Shown piece by piece: positions 44,071 through 53,693 of a stretch of DNA of 64,000 nt. Each line of letters begins with the position of its first letter. Within the stretch, counting starts at the first letter, position 1. The position numbers were made by a program, and so were the translations under genes. The notes under the pieces were generated by a model that ran no database searches, was not told the DNA's origin, and saw only the letters and a list, made by a program, of their open reading frames with translations. Source of the stretch: JBFWWP01 sp050246115 (GTDB lineage Bacteria; Planctomycetota; UBA8108; UBA1146; JAJFFE01); assembly GCA_050246115.1 (NCBI GenBank), contig JBFWWP010000014.1:62001-126000 (forward strand). Reading direction: 5' to 3'.

Positions 44071-45783
44071 ATGCGTTTGGTTCGGGCCACGGTCTGGATA
44101 CTTCTTGGCGTGCTCGCGCTCGTGCTGCCGAGCGCGTGCTCGCTTCCCCCTCCAGCCGACGTGATCTTCACGGGTGGACACTTCCATACCTTGGACCCCG
44201 CCTCCCCCACTGCACAGGCGGTTGCCGCACGCGGGGGCGTCCTGGTCTACGTCGGTTCGGCGACCCACGTCGAACGGTATCGCGGTCCGGCAACCCAGGT
44301 GGTCGACCTGCAGGGGGCTACGGTAGTTCCCGGTCTCAGCGACTCCCACGTTCACCTCGCGGGAGTTGGGGCACAAGCCCGCATGCTCGACCTTCGTGGC
44401 GTCGACGGCATTGCCGGGCTGGTGGCCCGCCTGCAGCCAAGGGTCGCCGAAGCTCGCGCGGGAGAGTGGATCATCGGTCGCGGCTGGATCGAGACCTTCT
44501 GGCAACCGGCGCGATTTCCGACACGAGTCGACTTGGACGCGGTATCTCCCAACAACCCGGTGTTCTTGGTGCGAGTCGACGGTCACGGAGCCGTTGCCAA
44601 CTCGCGCGCGCTGGCACTCGCTGGCATTACCCCTACGACCGAGGATCCCTTCGGCGGCGAGATCCTGCGAGACGCGGACGGCACCCCGAGCGGCATGCTC
44701 TTGGACCACGCCATGGACCTCGTGTGGACGCAAGTCGCGCCGACTTCCGACGACGAACTCTGCGAGCAATGGATTGCAGGGGCTGCTGCGTACGCGGCCC
44801 GCGGTTGGACTGCGGTGCAGATCCCCGGGGCTTCGTGGCGTGAGATGCAGCTCGTCGAGAGACTCGTCGAAGAAGGTCGAATCCCGCTGCGTATCTACCT
44901 CGCCGTAGACGGGCCGGGCGAGGCCGCCGACCAGCTCCTCAGCGGCGGAGCCCGTGGTGGCGGGGTCGGCGCGCGATTCACGTGCCGCGCCATCAAGGTC
45001 CACTATGACGGCGCCCTGGGTTCTGGTGGCGCTGCGCTGTTCGAGCCGTACGCCGATCGCCCGGGCTCAGGCTTCGTGAAGTATGAGGATGCGGCGCTTA
45101 GGGATCTGTTTCAGCGAGCGCTTCGGGCAGGGCTGCAGCTCCAGACCCACTGCATTGGCGACCGCGCGAACCGTAACATCCTGGACCTCTATCAAGAAGC
45201 GTTCTCCACAGTGCCTCAGTTGGAACGAGGAGTCGCGGATCCACGCTGGCGCATCGAGCACGCGCAGATCCTACACCCCAATGACCTGCCACGCTTCGCG
45301 CGGCTCGGCGTGATCGCTTCGATGCAACCCTCCCACGCCATCACCGATCTTCACTTCGCGCCAAGCCGGCTCGGTGTCGAGCGCCTGTCAGGAGCGTATG
45401 CGTGGCGCCCACTGCTCGCGTCCGGAGCCACGATCGCTGGCGGGAGCGACGCCCCGGTAGAGGAGGGAGACCCGGTATTCGAGCTCTATGCGGCGATGGT
45501 GCGCCAGGATCCTCGCCACTCATCGAGCGGTCCCGGCTGGCACCCAGAGCACCGAGTCGCACCCGAGGACGCGCTGCGGATGTTCACGAGTGCCTCGGCT
45601 TTTGCTGCGTTCGAAGAGGATTGGCGCGGGACGATTTCGGAGGGAAAGGTCTGCGATCTCACGGTGTTCAGCCGCGACCCGCTGACGACCGGCGAGCGCG
45701 AGTGGCTCGGGAGCCGATGCCTGATGACCGTGATCGGGGCCAAGATCGTCTACGACGGTCGGGTTCCAGGTCATGAGAGTTGA
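44071..45783 (+). CDS. Amidohydrolase-family lipoprotein (YtcJ-like)
   Basis: The 570-residue protein starts at ATG 44071 (GAGAGGA at 44058-44064). It has a hydrophobic N terminus with a lipobox-like LPSAC (Cys at about residue 23), so it is probably an envelope lipoprotein. The rest is an amidohydrolase_3 / YtcJ-type metal hydrolase: ADVIFTGGHFHTLD, the metal site GLSDSHVHLAG, the GRGWIE segment, QTHCIGDRANR, WRIEHAQILHP, IASMQPSHA and a late GGSDAPVEEGDP. Such enzymes hydrolyse amide or related bonds; substrates are mostly unknown. Separated from the transporter by the repeat region. Confidence 0.88.
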   Translation: MRLVRATVWILLGVLALVLPSACSLPPPADVIFTGGHFHTLDPASPTAQAVAARGGVLVYVGSATHVERYRGPATQVVDLQGATVVPGLSDSHVHLAGVGAQARMLDLRGVDGIAGLVARLQPRVAEARAGEWIIGRGWIETFWQPARFPTRVDLDAVSPNNPVFLVRVDGHGAVANSRALALAGITPTTEDPFGGEILRDADGTPSGMLLDHAMDLVWTQVAPTSDDELCEQWIAGAAAYAARGWTAVQIPGASWREMQLVERLVEEGRIPLRIYLAVDGPGEAADQLLSGGARGGGVGARFTCRAIKVHYDGALGSGGAALFEPYADRPGSGFVKYEDAALRDLFQRALRAGLQLQTHCIGDRANRNILDLYQEAFSTVPQLERGVADPRWRIEHAQILHPNDLPRFARLGVIASMQPSHAITDLHFAPSRLGVERLSGAYAWRPLLASGATIAGGSDAPVEEGDPVFELYAAMVRQDPRHSSSGPGWHPEHRVAPEDALRMFTSASAFAAFEEDWRGTISEGKVCDLTVFSRDPLTTGEREWLGSRCLMTVIGAKIVYDGRVPGHES

Positions 45784-45899
45784 ACCAGACTGGAACCAGC
45801 CTTGGCCACGTGGCGACGGCATGGGACGCGGCCAGCCGCAGCCGGGCTCCGTTTGGTTCTGTTCGAAGCGCGAGGAATCCACTCGCCGCCGCGCGAAAG

Positions 45900-46778
45900 T
45901 CAAGGACTCGGGGACTGCGTGCGGTCTGTGAACCACTCCAAGATCTGTCGGGTCATGGGTCCGGGCGCACCGTCGCCCACCACCGAAGAACCGACTTGAA
46001 CGACGGGGAGCACGCCTTTCAGACTCGATGTGATGAACACCTCGTCGGCGGCGATCAGTTCGTCGGGCCAAGCTGCGACGCGGCGCAAGGGCACGTCGTG
46101 TTGGGTCAAGAGCTCGATCACGGTCGCCCGTGTGACGCCGAGGAGGATGCCTTCGTCGACCGGCGTCTTGACCGCTCCATCGTTGACCCAGAACACGTTC
46201 GAGGTGGTGCATTCCGCGACATGGCCATGGTGGGTCAGCAACACACCTTCGAAGGCTCCTGCTCGCTTGACCTCGCGGTACGCGACCAGGTTGTTCAGCA
46301 AGTTTCCACTCTTGATGTGGGGGTCCAGGCTATCCGGCGCGTTGCGGCGCGTCCGTGTCACGATCAGCCGCACACCCGTTGCCGCGAGCGGATGCGGTCC
46401 CGGTGCGATCGACCAAGCCACGACGACGAGTCGAGGTTGCGTACACAGTGCCGTGTCCAACCCCAACGGCCCGACCCCCCGGGACACGGTCACGCGCACC
46501 CCCACTTCGACACCCGGCGGAGCATAGGCCGCGCAGGCCGTGAGCGCTTCGACCACCGCGCCGCGGCCACCGGGGATCTCCAAGTCGAGCGCTGCCGCCG
46601 AGTTCTCCAGCCGAGAGAGGTGCTCGGGCAGAGCCAAGAACCGCCCCCCATAGGTCCGAAGCGACTCGTACACCGTGTCTCCGTACAGGAATCCGTGATC
46701 CATGACCGACACCCGAGCCGAATCGGCGGAGCCGACGGCTCCATCGAGCCAAACCCAGTAATCCGCGACCCCAGCCAC
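45900..46778 (-). CDS. Class IV aminotransferase (branched-chain / D-amino acid / ADC-lyase type)
   Basis: The 292-residue PLP enzyme has DHGFLYGDTVYESLRTYGG near the start, RLENSAAAL, the PLP lysine in DPHIKSGNLLNNLVA, the ECTTSNVFW substrate and cofactor segment, and GVTRATVIEL. This is the fold type IV pattern shared by branched-chain aminotransferase, D-alanine aminotransferase and 4-amino-4-deoxychorismate lyase. Sequence alone does not separate these. GTG 46778 is preferred because GAGGAGG at 46785-46791 is 6 bases upstream; GTG 46793 would add five residues. It is convergent with the amidohydrolase gene. Confidence 0.85.
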   Translation of the reverse strand: MAGVADYWVWLDGAVGSADSARVSVMDHGFLYGDTVYESLRTYGGRFLALPEHLSRLENSAAALDLEIPGGRGAVVEALTACAAYAPPGVEVGVRVTVSRGVGPLGLDTALCTQPRLVVVAWSIAPGPHPLAATGVRLIVTRTRRNAPDSLDPHIKSGNLLNNLVAYREVKRAGAFEGVLLTHHGHVAECTTSNVFWVNDGAVKTPVDEGILLGVTRATVIELLTQHDVPLRRVAAWPDELIAADEVFITSSLKGVLPVVQVGSSVVGDGAPGPMTRQILEWFTDRTQSPSP

Positions 46779-47194
46779 CCTCACCCTCCTCACTGTCGCC
46801 TACCCCGCATCGCCCGAGCAGGATAACGGGGAAGCTCGATGGCGAGTAGCACACCAAACACCCGCCATCGACAAGCGACTTGGCGAGGATGGAACCGAGT
46901 CGCGCGAAACGCCTCGGGGGTCCGTGTGGAGACTGCCACTCGCGGGGGGATAGAGCCACGGGGGGATAGAGGACGAGTGAGGTGTCGAGCCGGAGAACCT
47001 CCGGCGTGTTCCGAGAGCCCTTGGAGGAGAGTCTGGGCCCGAAGCCTACGCGGCGTGCGGCTGACTCGGGGCTAAAAGACCGAAATCCAGCGCGTCGTTC
47101 CACAACCTCGGTCTGCGCCTCGCGGGACGAGCCGAAGGCGAGCGCTTTCGGGTGAAGCGGCCGCGGCTTCGCCGCGGACGCGCTTGCCTTGGGG
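46779..47194. other. Intergenic region, 0.42 kb
   Basis: It holds a direct repeat of GGGGGGATAGAG (around 46944-46956 and 46960-46971) and the second copy of the REP-like repeat (47122-47177). No gene is supported. Confidence 0.6.
47122..47177. repeat. REP-like dispersed repeat, copy 2
   Basis: GACGAGCCGAAGGCGAGCG (47126-47144), GGGTGAAGCGG and CCGCGGCTTCGCCGCGG. It matches 24919-24978 with small differences. CCGCGG/CCGCGG gives a short hairpin. It again lies at the 3' end of a minus-strand gene. Confidence 0.75.
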
Positions 47195-48097
47195 CTAGAG
47201 GGCTAGGAACTCCTGCGATTCGGCGAAGCGATCCCGGATCTGGGGAATCACGTCGCTCATCGGTCCCTGCCCCAAGTACGCCTGGAGGTGTACCGGTATC
47301 GTGATTTGGGGGGCGTCACTGGTTTCGAGCAGGGAGTATCCCATACCGCGGGCAATCATGTTGGCGAGAGTGACGAAGGCAAGCGCCTGGATCGCTTCGG
47401 GCGCCATGGCATTCGGGTCCGGATTGGCGCTTTCCATCTCGCGGTGGCGGAGGATCGGCTCGCGCAGCCCCGGCGGCAGCCGCCACTTCTCTGCGAGCCA
47501 CGCACCGAGGACGCCGTGGTGAACCCCAAGGTGCTTCTCTTCCGCTTCCTCGATGAGCGTGCCTTCGCGAACGGCCTCGAGGATCTGTTCCATCTCGTCG
47601 GGGAAGTAGCGCGCCTCGAGCAAGATTCCGAGGTCGTGCAGGAGTCCTGCGGTGAAAACGTCGTCCTTCAGCGGAAAGTGATTCCGCTCCGCGAAGAGCT
47701 TCGCGCCGATCGCGACGATGAGCGAGTGCTGCCAGAAGCGCTCCGACGGGAACACACTGCCAGCGCGGAACATGTTCTTCACGGATACCGAAAGCGCGAG
47801 ACTGCGAACCGTGTTGAAACCGAGGAGCGTGATGGCATGTTGGAGCGACGAAACCGGCGTGGAGAAGGAGTAGAACGCAGAGTTTACGAGTTTCAGGATC
47901 TTCGCTGACAAGCCTTGGTCACTGCTGAGTACCTTGGCGATGTCCTTGCAGGAAGAGTCCGGATTCTCTGCGACCTCGGTCAGCTTGGCGATGACCGCGG
48001 GGAAGCTCGGCAAGTCGTAGATGCGCGACACGACACGCTTGAGTCGCTCTTGGGCGACGCTCTCGCTGGTACTGGATCGCGTGGAAGCCGAACTCAA
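47195..48097 (-). CDS. HDOD-domain protein
   Basis: The 300-residue protein (TTG 48097, with GGGAGGAA just upstream; a longer in-frame start at 48187 is possible) has an HDOD domain over most of its length. Typical elements are RIYDLPSFPAVIAKLTEV, the DPGLSAKILKLVNSAFYSF-like stretch (here with SDQ), ITLLGFNTVRSLALSVSV, WQHSLIVAIGAKLFAE and GLLHDLGILL. HDOD is an HD-related domain usually without the full metal site, found in signalling and c-di-GMP or stress-response pathways. No output domain is attached. The role here is unknown. Confidence 0.87.
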   Translation of the reverse strand: MSSASTRSSTSESVAQERLKRVVSRIYDLPSFPAVIAKLTEVAENPDSSCKDIAKVLSSDQGLSAKILKLVNSAFYSFSTPVSSLQHAITLLGFNTVRSLALSVSVKNMFRAGSVFPSERFWQHSLIVAIGAKLFAERNHFPLKDDVFTAGLLHDLGILLEARYFPDEMEQILEAVREGTLIEEAEEKHLGVHHGVLGAWLAEKWRLPPGLREPILRHREMESANPDPNAMAPEAIQALAFVTLANMIARGMGYSLLETSDAPQITIPVHLQAYLGQGPMSDVIPQIRDRFAESQEFLAL

Positions 48098-48468
48098 GGT
48101 TCCTCCCGGGTCGTCAAGGAGCGGGTGACTGCGTCTCAGAGGCTTTGACCCTCCCGCGAGGGGTTGCGCTCGAACGACGCCCGCCACGAGCAGATCCGAA
48201 GTCCGATGCTCCCCTTCGTGCCCGGGCGAGATCGAAGTCCCTTCCGGGCCTCACCACTTCGGAACGGGGATTGCCTTCCGGGTCGAACGGCAAGCCTTCT
48301 CCCGTAGCTCCCGGAGGAAGATACAACGCACACGCCTTGCCCGCGAATCGGATTCCGTTCGAGCACCTCGTGCGCGCTCCGTAAGTTCACGTCGCGAAAT
48401 ACCTTGGGCTGACGGTGGGCACCCGAGCCGCGACTCGGCGGTCGGCGCTCGCGAGCACGCGTTCGGAG
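48098..48468. other. Intergenic region, 0.37 kb
   Basis: It separates two minus-strand genes. Nothing beyond short G+C-rich stretches is recognised. Confidence 0.5.
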
Positions 48469-49593
48469 TCATGTCGGAGGTAGCGCGGCCGCCGTTTCCT
48501 CGGCGATGCGCTCGGCAACCGCCAACGCGAGCAGGACGATCGACCGTCCGAAAGCCCCAGCCGCGAAGGCTCGGCGATCGGCGTTGGACAAGATGCCGGG
48601 CGCTACCGGATCCAGCGCTGGCAACAGTTCCGCACTCCCTCGTCGCACGACGAACTCGCGAAGGCCGCGAATGGGCTGCCGGGGAGAGCGCCGAAAGGCC
48701 TCGAGCACCGCCCAGTCGACCGTCGTCGAGTCGGTATCGACCCGGGACGTACTTCCACTTTCCATGTAGAGGAAGCGTTCACGACGGTGGGTGTCGACGA
48801 GCAGGACCTGTCGTTCTTCGGCCGGGATCTCGTCCTCAGGGTACTCGAGTTCGAGGATTCCCCCGTCGTAAGTCGAACTCGCCGTCTCCAGCGGAGGAAA
48901 CGGCGGCAGGGACAACCGGATCAAGCACCCCCCGGTGGATTGGGTCTCGATCAGAAATCGATGCCAGTCCACCAACGCGGTGTGCGGCCCGATCCCGCAG
49001 GACGGCAACAAGGGCGCGTGTTGCGGATCCCCGGTGAAGTACACGAACGAGGCCTGCCCTCGACGGTGACCGGCCCGAAACTCGTAATGACTGCCTCGAT
49101 CCTGGATAGCGTCAACCTCACAGTCGAACACGATCCGAACTCCCCGGCGCCGGACTTGCCAGTGCAACGCGGAAAGCAACTGCGTCGTATCGAGGTAACC
49201 ATCGTCCGGAAAGAACCGGGCAGCTTCTCCCGGCTCCAGTTGGAGTAGTGGCTGCCTTGCCGCAGCTTCTCGAGCGGTCAAGCGTTCCCCGAACGAATCC
49301 TCCTGGGCGTCGACCGGCCCCATGAGCGATCCGCCCCGCCGGTAGTCCGGGTCGACCTCGAGATAGCTGGGCCACTCCTCCAGCAAGAGTAACGCACGAT
49401 CTTCGAGCGCCCGGTAGGAAGCCATTCCTGTACGCAGTACCAGTGCCGTTTCGTCGAGTCCGCGGCGACTGGGCGAGCTCCCCGACTCCAAGACCACGAC
49501 TTGTTCCGCCCCCCGCCGCACGAGGTGATCGGCCAGGGCCAGGCCAAACAGTCCTCCCCCGAGTATGAGATGTCGCGCGTGGGTCACGGTCAC
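48469..49593 (-). CDS. FAD-dependent oxidoreductase (DAO-type)
   Basis: The 374-residue protein starts at GTG 49593 (AGGTGA 4-5 bases upstream; GTG 49587 is an alternative). It has the FAD-binding LILGGGLFGLALADHLVRRG (GxGxxG) at the N terminus and VVLESGSSPSRRGLDETA, as in D-amino-acid-oxidase/GlpO-like enzymes. A later ELLPALDPVAPGILSNADRRAFAAGAFGRS segment fits the C-terminal FAD/substrate region of this superfamily. The specific substrate is not clear. No electron-transfer partner is adjacent. Confidence 0.78.
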   Translation of the reverse strand: MTVTHARHLILGGGLFGLALADHLVRRGAEQVVVLESGSSPSRRGLDETALVLRTGMASYRALEDRALLLLEEWPSYLEVDPDYRRGGSLMGPVDAQEDSFGERLTAREAAARQPLLQLEPGEAARFFPDDGYLDTTQLLSALHWQVRRRGVRIVFDCEVDAIQDRGSHYEFRAGHRRGQASFVYFTGDPQHAPLLPSCGIGPHTALVDWHRFLIETQSTGGCLIRLSLPPFPPLETASSTYDGGILELEYPEDEIPAEERQVLLVDTHRRERFLYMESGSTSRVDTDSTTVDWAVLEAFRRSPRQPIRGLREFVVRRGSAELLPALDPVAPGILSNADRRAFAAGAFGRSIVLLALAVAERIAEETAAALPPT

Positions 49594-50172
49594 TCGTTCA
49601 CCTACTTGCTTGATCGTGGCCGCAGTCTGCCCGAGCGTGCCCGCCGCAGGCGGTCCCCGACTCCGAAGACCCTGCCCTGTCGTCCGTGCAATGGATGAAG
49701 TGCGCCGGACCTCCGCCGCCAATACGGAGTGGCAGCATCCGGTACCGACGGAGCGGCGTCAACTGACCCGCGGGGGCCACGGTTTCGTTCTCGAGGTAGC
49801 TGGGCGGGGTGCGGCGACGAGTGCACTCGAAGTGAGGGTGCAAGGGCTGATGCCCCCAACCCAGTCGAGCGGGCCGTACATCGAAGCGGTCGCTCTCACT
49901 GAGAAGGCCGGCAGCAGAATCGGGAGTCCGAGGCAACGGATCGAACCCACCGTGATCCGTCGCACCTGCCCTTCTTCTTTTTTCTCTGGCCGGTCGACCC
50001 ACCGCTCGCCAGAATCGGCGCCCGGGCTCGAACTCGAGATGAGCCGAGACCGCCTCGCGAGCCGGGTCTCGTCGGCCCGGGTCTCACCCTGCGCTGGCAA
50101 GCAAAGCCGGAAGGCAAGGTGGCGAGTGCGGGACCCGCGAGGCCTGCGAGTCTGAAGGGAGATGGGAGAACC
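49594..50172. other. Intergenic region, 0.58 kb, one open frame of doubtful status
   Basis: A plus-strand frame from ATG 49691 to 50155 could encode 154 residues, but it has no family motifs and lacks a ribosome site. It must also hold promoters for the divergent flanking genes. No repeat or RNA structure was recognised. Confidence 0.5.
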
Positions 50173-50550
50173 ATGGGAACCGCGACGCTTCGCACCTTGC
50201 CCATTCTGTTGCTGCTCGTTTCATGCTTCAGCACAGGCAGCGCCAAAACCGGAGATCCTTACTACGATCTTCGCTCCGAAGACGTGATCACCGTGATGAA
50301 CGCCACCGCCGCAGTAGCGCGCGACCGCAACTTCGGAGCGATTCCCTACCTCATCACCAACCTTCGCCACGAGGATACTTGGGTCCGGGGGTTCACGCTT
50401 CAGGCCCTCATGGAGATCCGCGGTGTACCCAGCGAAAAGCTCGGCTACGAATTCACCGGTTCCGAACTCAGTCGCGAAGCTGCCATCGCGCGCTGGGAGG
50501 AGTGGTATCGCGACGAACAGGCCCGCCGCTCGGCCGAGGCGGCACCCTAG
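50173..50550 (+). CDS. Small HEAT-type lipoprotein
   Basis: The 125-residue protein starts at ATG 50173 (GGGAGA upstream). It has a signal sequence with a lipobox-like LLLVSC (Cys at about residue 17). The mature part has a helical repeat-like DEDTWVRGFTLQALMEIRG-type segment (HEDTWVRGFTLQALMEI) and a C-terminal acidic helix ending RWEEWYRDEQARRSAEAAP. The pattern recalls the lipoprotein at 38802-39560. No family is recognised beyond HEAT-like repeats. Confidence 0.6.
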   Translation: MGTATLRTLPILLLLVSCFSTGSAKTGDPYYDLRSEDVITVMNATAAVARDRNFGAIPYLITNLRHEDTWVRGFTLQALMEIRGVPSEKLGYEFTGSELSREAAIARWEEWYRDEQARRSAEAAP

Positions 50551-50874
50551 ACCCAGGCTCGGCGCGTGCCGGCCTCGATGGGGAACCCGACTCCTGCGAG
50601 GGGCTTCCGCAAAGCCCGCTCGTGGCTGCGGGCCCTGCCTGGCGTGCCTTAGTCCTTCCCGGAACTTGGGTGCCCGTCTCACGGCCCGCTTCTTCCCCTT
50701 TGGAGCCGCCCAAGAATAACTTCACCCTCTTGCTCGTCGCTTCGGGCCATCTTTTGTCATTCTTGGGCGACTCCTTCGCGCCGGGCTCGAGTGCGCGGAA
50801 CCAGCTTCGACGACCGCCTCGTCCGAGCGAAACCCTGAAGAAAAGCAACCGCCGGAACCGATCCCTGGGAAGGC
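50551..50874. other. Intergenic region with the third palindromic repeat
   Basis: 324 bases between the small lipoprotein and mlaE. It contains the repeat at 50702-50774 and the mlaE leader. No gene is supported. Confidence 0.7.
50702..50774. repeat. Palindromic dispersed repeat, copy 3 (short form, 73 bp)
   Basis: Begins GGAGCCGCCCAAGAATAAC and ends in the inverse form ATTCTTGGGCGACTCC, with inner sequence equal to the reverse complement of the copy 1 right arm (GATGGCCCGAAGCGACGAGC). The two ends match as inverted repeats with a few mismatches. It is about 100 bases upstream of mlaE. Confidence 0.85.
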
Positions 50875-51678
50875 TTGGACTCTCCTCGGAAGGGACTTGG
50901 TCGACGAGTGTTGCGCAATACCTTCTACGCCGTGGGTGACTGGGCGAGTTTCGTGGCACGATCGGTCTACTGGCTGTGCCCTCGCGCCCTTCGCCGGCGT
51001 CGGCTCCGGGTTCCTTCACGGGAGACGATCCGGCAGATGGATCGCCTCCTGCTCGGCATCCTGCCGCTGCTTGCGATCGTCTTGTTCTTCGTCGGCATGA
51101 TCCTCGCTCTGCAGCTCGCTACGATCCTTGGCTTGCTCGGGGTGGTGGAGTACGTCGCCGACATCGTGGGCATCTCGATGGTGCGCGAAATGGCGCCGCT
51201 GTTGACGGGAATCGTCCTGTCGGGCTATGCCGGCGCGGCCATTGCCGCCGAACTCGGGAGCATGCGTGTCTCCGAGGAGTTTGCGGCGATGGACGCGCTC
51301 GCGCTCCACCCCACGCGCTACCTCGTGGCCCCGAGGATTCTCGCCGCTGCCGTCAGCGGTCCGCTCATCACGACAATCGCGATGTTCGTCGGCATCGCCG
51401 GCGGTCTGCTCGTAGCGGTGGCGCTCCTCGGAATGTCTCCGGGGCAATACCTCGCCCGCACCTTCTCCGCCGTCTCCATGAGCGATGTGGCCCTGGGACT
51501 GCTCAAAGGAGGGGTCTTCGCGTGCGTCGTGGCTTCGATCGCTTGCTTCTCTGGGGCCCGCACCGAGGGCGGAGCGCTCGGCGTGGGCCGGGCGACCACC
51601 GCCGCGGTCGTGAAGTCGATCGTCGGCATCATCGCCTGCGACCTGTTCCTCACCGTACTGTTCTTCCACCTGGAGTGA
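50875..51678 (+). CDS. mlaE: MlaE-type lipid transport permease
   Basis: The 267-residue polytopic membrane protein belongs to the MlaE/YrbE permease family, which moves phospholipids between the inner and outer membranes in Gram-negative bacteria. It has the GMILALQLATIL(G)LLG segment, ISMVREMAPLLTGIVLSGYAGAAIAAELGSM and RYLVAPRILAAAVSGPLI motifs, and about five helices. TTG 50875 is used, but GTG 50908 is also plausible. It is followed within 10 bases by mlaF and then mlaD, the usual core. MlaB and MlaC are not adjacent. It supports the presence of an outer membrane. Confidence 0.92.
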   Translation: MDSPRKGLGRRVLRNTFYAVGDWASFVARSVYWLCPRALRRRRLRVPSRETIRQMDRLLLGILPLLAIVLFFVGMILALQLATILGLLGVVEYVADIVGISMVREMAPLLTGIVLSGYAGAAIAAELGSMRVSEEFAAMDALALHPTRYLVAPRILAAAVSGPLITTIAMFVGIAGGLLVAVALLGMSPGQYLARTFSAVSMSDVALGLLKGGVFACVVASIACFSGARTEGGALGVGRATTAAVVKSIVGIIACDLFLTVLFFHLE

Positions 51679-51687
51679 AGGTCCTTC

Positions 51688-52515
51688 ATGTCCGATGCGC
51701 CACTCCGTGAACCGCCGCTGCTCGAGGTCGACGACGTCCACGTCTCCTTCCAGGGGCGGCACATCCTCCGCGGCGTGAACTTCACTCTCGATCGCGGGCA
51801 GACTCTGGTCGTCCTCGGGGGCTCCGGCTGCGGCAAGTCGACCCTACTCAAGGTGATCGTCGGCGCAGTCGAGCCCGATCGTGGTTGCGTGAGGATCCAG
51901 GGACGGACCTTCGCGTCACTGTCGGCCGGAGAACTCGACCAGCAACGGCTCAAGGTCGGCATCATGTTCCAGTCGGGAGCGCTATTCGAGTCCATGACGG
52001 TTGGCGAGAACATCGCATGTGTCCTGCGCGAGCACTTCCCTCTCACCGAGGAGGAAGTCCAGATCCTCGTCACCATGAAACTCGAGATGGTCGGTCTGCG
52101 TCACGCCGAGCACCTCTTCCCGTCCCAGATCAGCGGCGGCATGCGCAAGCGAGTCGCGATGGCTCGGGCGCTGGCGCTCAATCCGAAGATCATGATGTAC
52201 GACGAGCCCGGCGCTGGCTTGGATCCCATAACCCTTGCCGGAGTCGATCGCCTGATCGACGGACTGGGCCGTGCGCTCCAGATGGCTTCGGTCGTGGTCA
52301 CGCACGAGATTGCGAGCGCCATGCGCATTGCCCATCAAATGATCTTTCTCCACGAAGGATCCGTCCGCGCGAAAGGGGGGCCTGCGGAGATGCGCGCCAG
52401 CGGCGACCCTTACCTGCGCCAGTTCTTGGACGGAAGCGTCACCGGCCCGTATCAGCCGGAGGGTGTCGATCAGGACTACGCCGAAGCGCTGCTGGGAAGT
52501 GAGGCTCGCCGTTGA
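51688..52515 (+). CDS. mlaF: MlaF-type ABC transporter ATPase
   Basis: The 275-residue ATP-binding subunit has Walker A GGSGCGKST (about residue 48), the Q-loop, the signature ISGGMRKRVAMARAL and Walker B IMMYDEPGAGLDP. The GGMRKR sequence in place of the usual GGQ is typical of MlaF. It powers phospholipid transfer with MlaE and MlaD. Its stop overlaps the next gene's TTG (52512). Confidence 0.95.
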   Translation: MSDAPLREPPLLEVDDVHVSFQGRHILRGVNFTLDRGQTLVVLGGSGCGKSTLLKVIVGAVEPDRGCVRIQGRTFASLSAGELDQQRLKVGIMFQSGALFESMTVGENIACVLREHFPLTEEEVQILVTMKLEMVGLRHAEHLFPSQISGGMRKRVAMARALALNPKIMMYDEPGAGLDPITLAGVDRLIDGLGRALQMASVVVTHEIASAMRIAHQMIFLHEGSVRAKGGPAEMRASGDPYLRQFLDGSVTGPYQPEGVDQDYAEALLGSEARR

Positions 52516-53684
52516 AAGGCGATCGACGCATACTCATTGGGATGGCACTGTGCCTATTCACCGGCCTGTTGTTCGCGATGGTCTTCTCGCTCGATGCCAC
52601 GGTGTCTTGGTTCCGTGGCGCGGCCGAACTCCACGTGATCTTCGAGGACGTGCAAGGCGCGCGCGTTGCAGACCCGGTCTACTTTCACGGCGTTCCGTGC
52701 GGGCGCGTCTCCCGAGTCGAGTTCTGGCCCAACCCGGATCCCCCGCGGGTAGCGGTCGCCGCGGCACCGCGTGCGGCGAGCGACAACGAACACACAGCAA
52801 GCGCCGCGCAGTCGTCAATGGCGGTCAGACTCACTCTGAGCCTCCCTCAGCAAGTCCGCGACGCAGTGCGCGTGGGCTCCGTGGCGAAGATCGACAAGAC
52901 CCTGACTGGAATCACCGTGGTGAGCGTCCACCAAGGTGACGGCGCACCGTTGCCGTTGGGTAGCATGCTCACGGGGCGAGAGTCCGTGGCCCTTTCCGCC
53001 GTTACGGAGAAGCTCAGTTTGTCTGCCGAACTCATGGCTCGCACACTCGAGGACGTGCAGGCCGTGGTCGGCGATTGTCGCGCTCGCGGTCTCATTCCTG
53101 GGGCGTTCGCGGCCGTTGAGGAAGTTTCTTCGCGCAGCGAAGCCCTACTCGAGACCTTGCACGAGATCGTGCTCGACCAGCGCGACGTCATTCCGCAGCT
53201 CACGGAGCGGGCCAGTGGCGCGCTCGATCGCGTCAATGCGCTGCTCGAAGCCGGACCGGATGTCGTAGCCGATCTGGAACTCGCAGTCCGGGAGTATCAA
53301 CGAGTAGCGTACGACGCTCGCTCCTGGCTGCGGGACCTCAGACCGCACGTCGACGCAACCGGTGAAGACCTCGCTCGTGCCGCAGACAACGTGGCATGGC
53401 TCTCCACCGACCTTCGGCACCGTCCTTGGCGGCTGCTGCACGCGCCGGATGAGGAAGAGGTCAAGCAACTCGAGCTGTTCCAAACGGCCGCCGAGTACGG
53501 ACGCGGCGCCAGCGAGCTGCGACGTGCGGTGGATCGACTCGCTCTGCTGCTCGATCAAAACGGCGCCGGCGGTACGGAGGGACCGGCGCTCACTGAACTG
53601 CTCGACTCGTTCGACACGCGCCTGTCGCGCCAGGGAGCCTTCGAAGAGGCACTCTGGCAACGTATGCTTCGCTGGGGGCGGTGA
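52512..53684 (+). CDS. mlaD: MlaD-type MCE-domain lipid carrier protein
   Basis: The 390-residue protein (TTG 52512, TTGA overlap) has one N-terminal helix (about residues 8-28) and then an MCE domain (about residues 35-150): VIFEDVQGARVADPVYFHGVPCGRV followed by a hydrophobic VEFW and VAKIDKTLTGITVVSV. The C-terminal third is helical with heptad-like stretches. MCE proteins form periplasmic rings that bind lipids and shuttle them. It is longer than E. coli MlaD (183), as in multi-segment MCE proteins. Confidence 0.9.
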   Translation: MKGDRRILIGMALCLFTGLLFAMVFSLDATVSWFRGAAELHVIFEDVQGARVADPVYFHGVPCGRVSRVEFWPNPDPPRVAVAAAPRAASDNEHTASAAQSSMAVRLTLSLPQQVRDAVRVGSVAKIDKTLTGITVVSVHQGDGAPLPLGSMLTGRESVALSAVTEKLSLSAELMARTLEDVQAVVGDCRARGLIPGAFAAVEEVSSRSEALLETLHEIVLDQRDVIPQLTERASGALDRVNALLEAGPDVVADLELAVREYQRVAYDARSWLRDLRPHVDATGEDLARAADNVAWLSTDLRHRPWRLLHAPDEEEVKQLELFQTAAEYGRGASELRRAVDRLALLLDQNGAGGTEGPALTELLDSFDTRLSRQGAFEEALWQRMLRWGR

Positions 53685-53693
53685 CCACCCGCA

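Noticed and set aside
49691..50155. Possible 154-residue plus-strand protein
   Set aside because: No ribosome site, no recognisable domain, and unbalanced composition late in the frame; I left it as intergenic.
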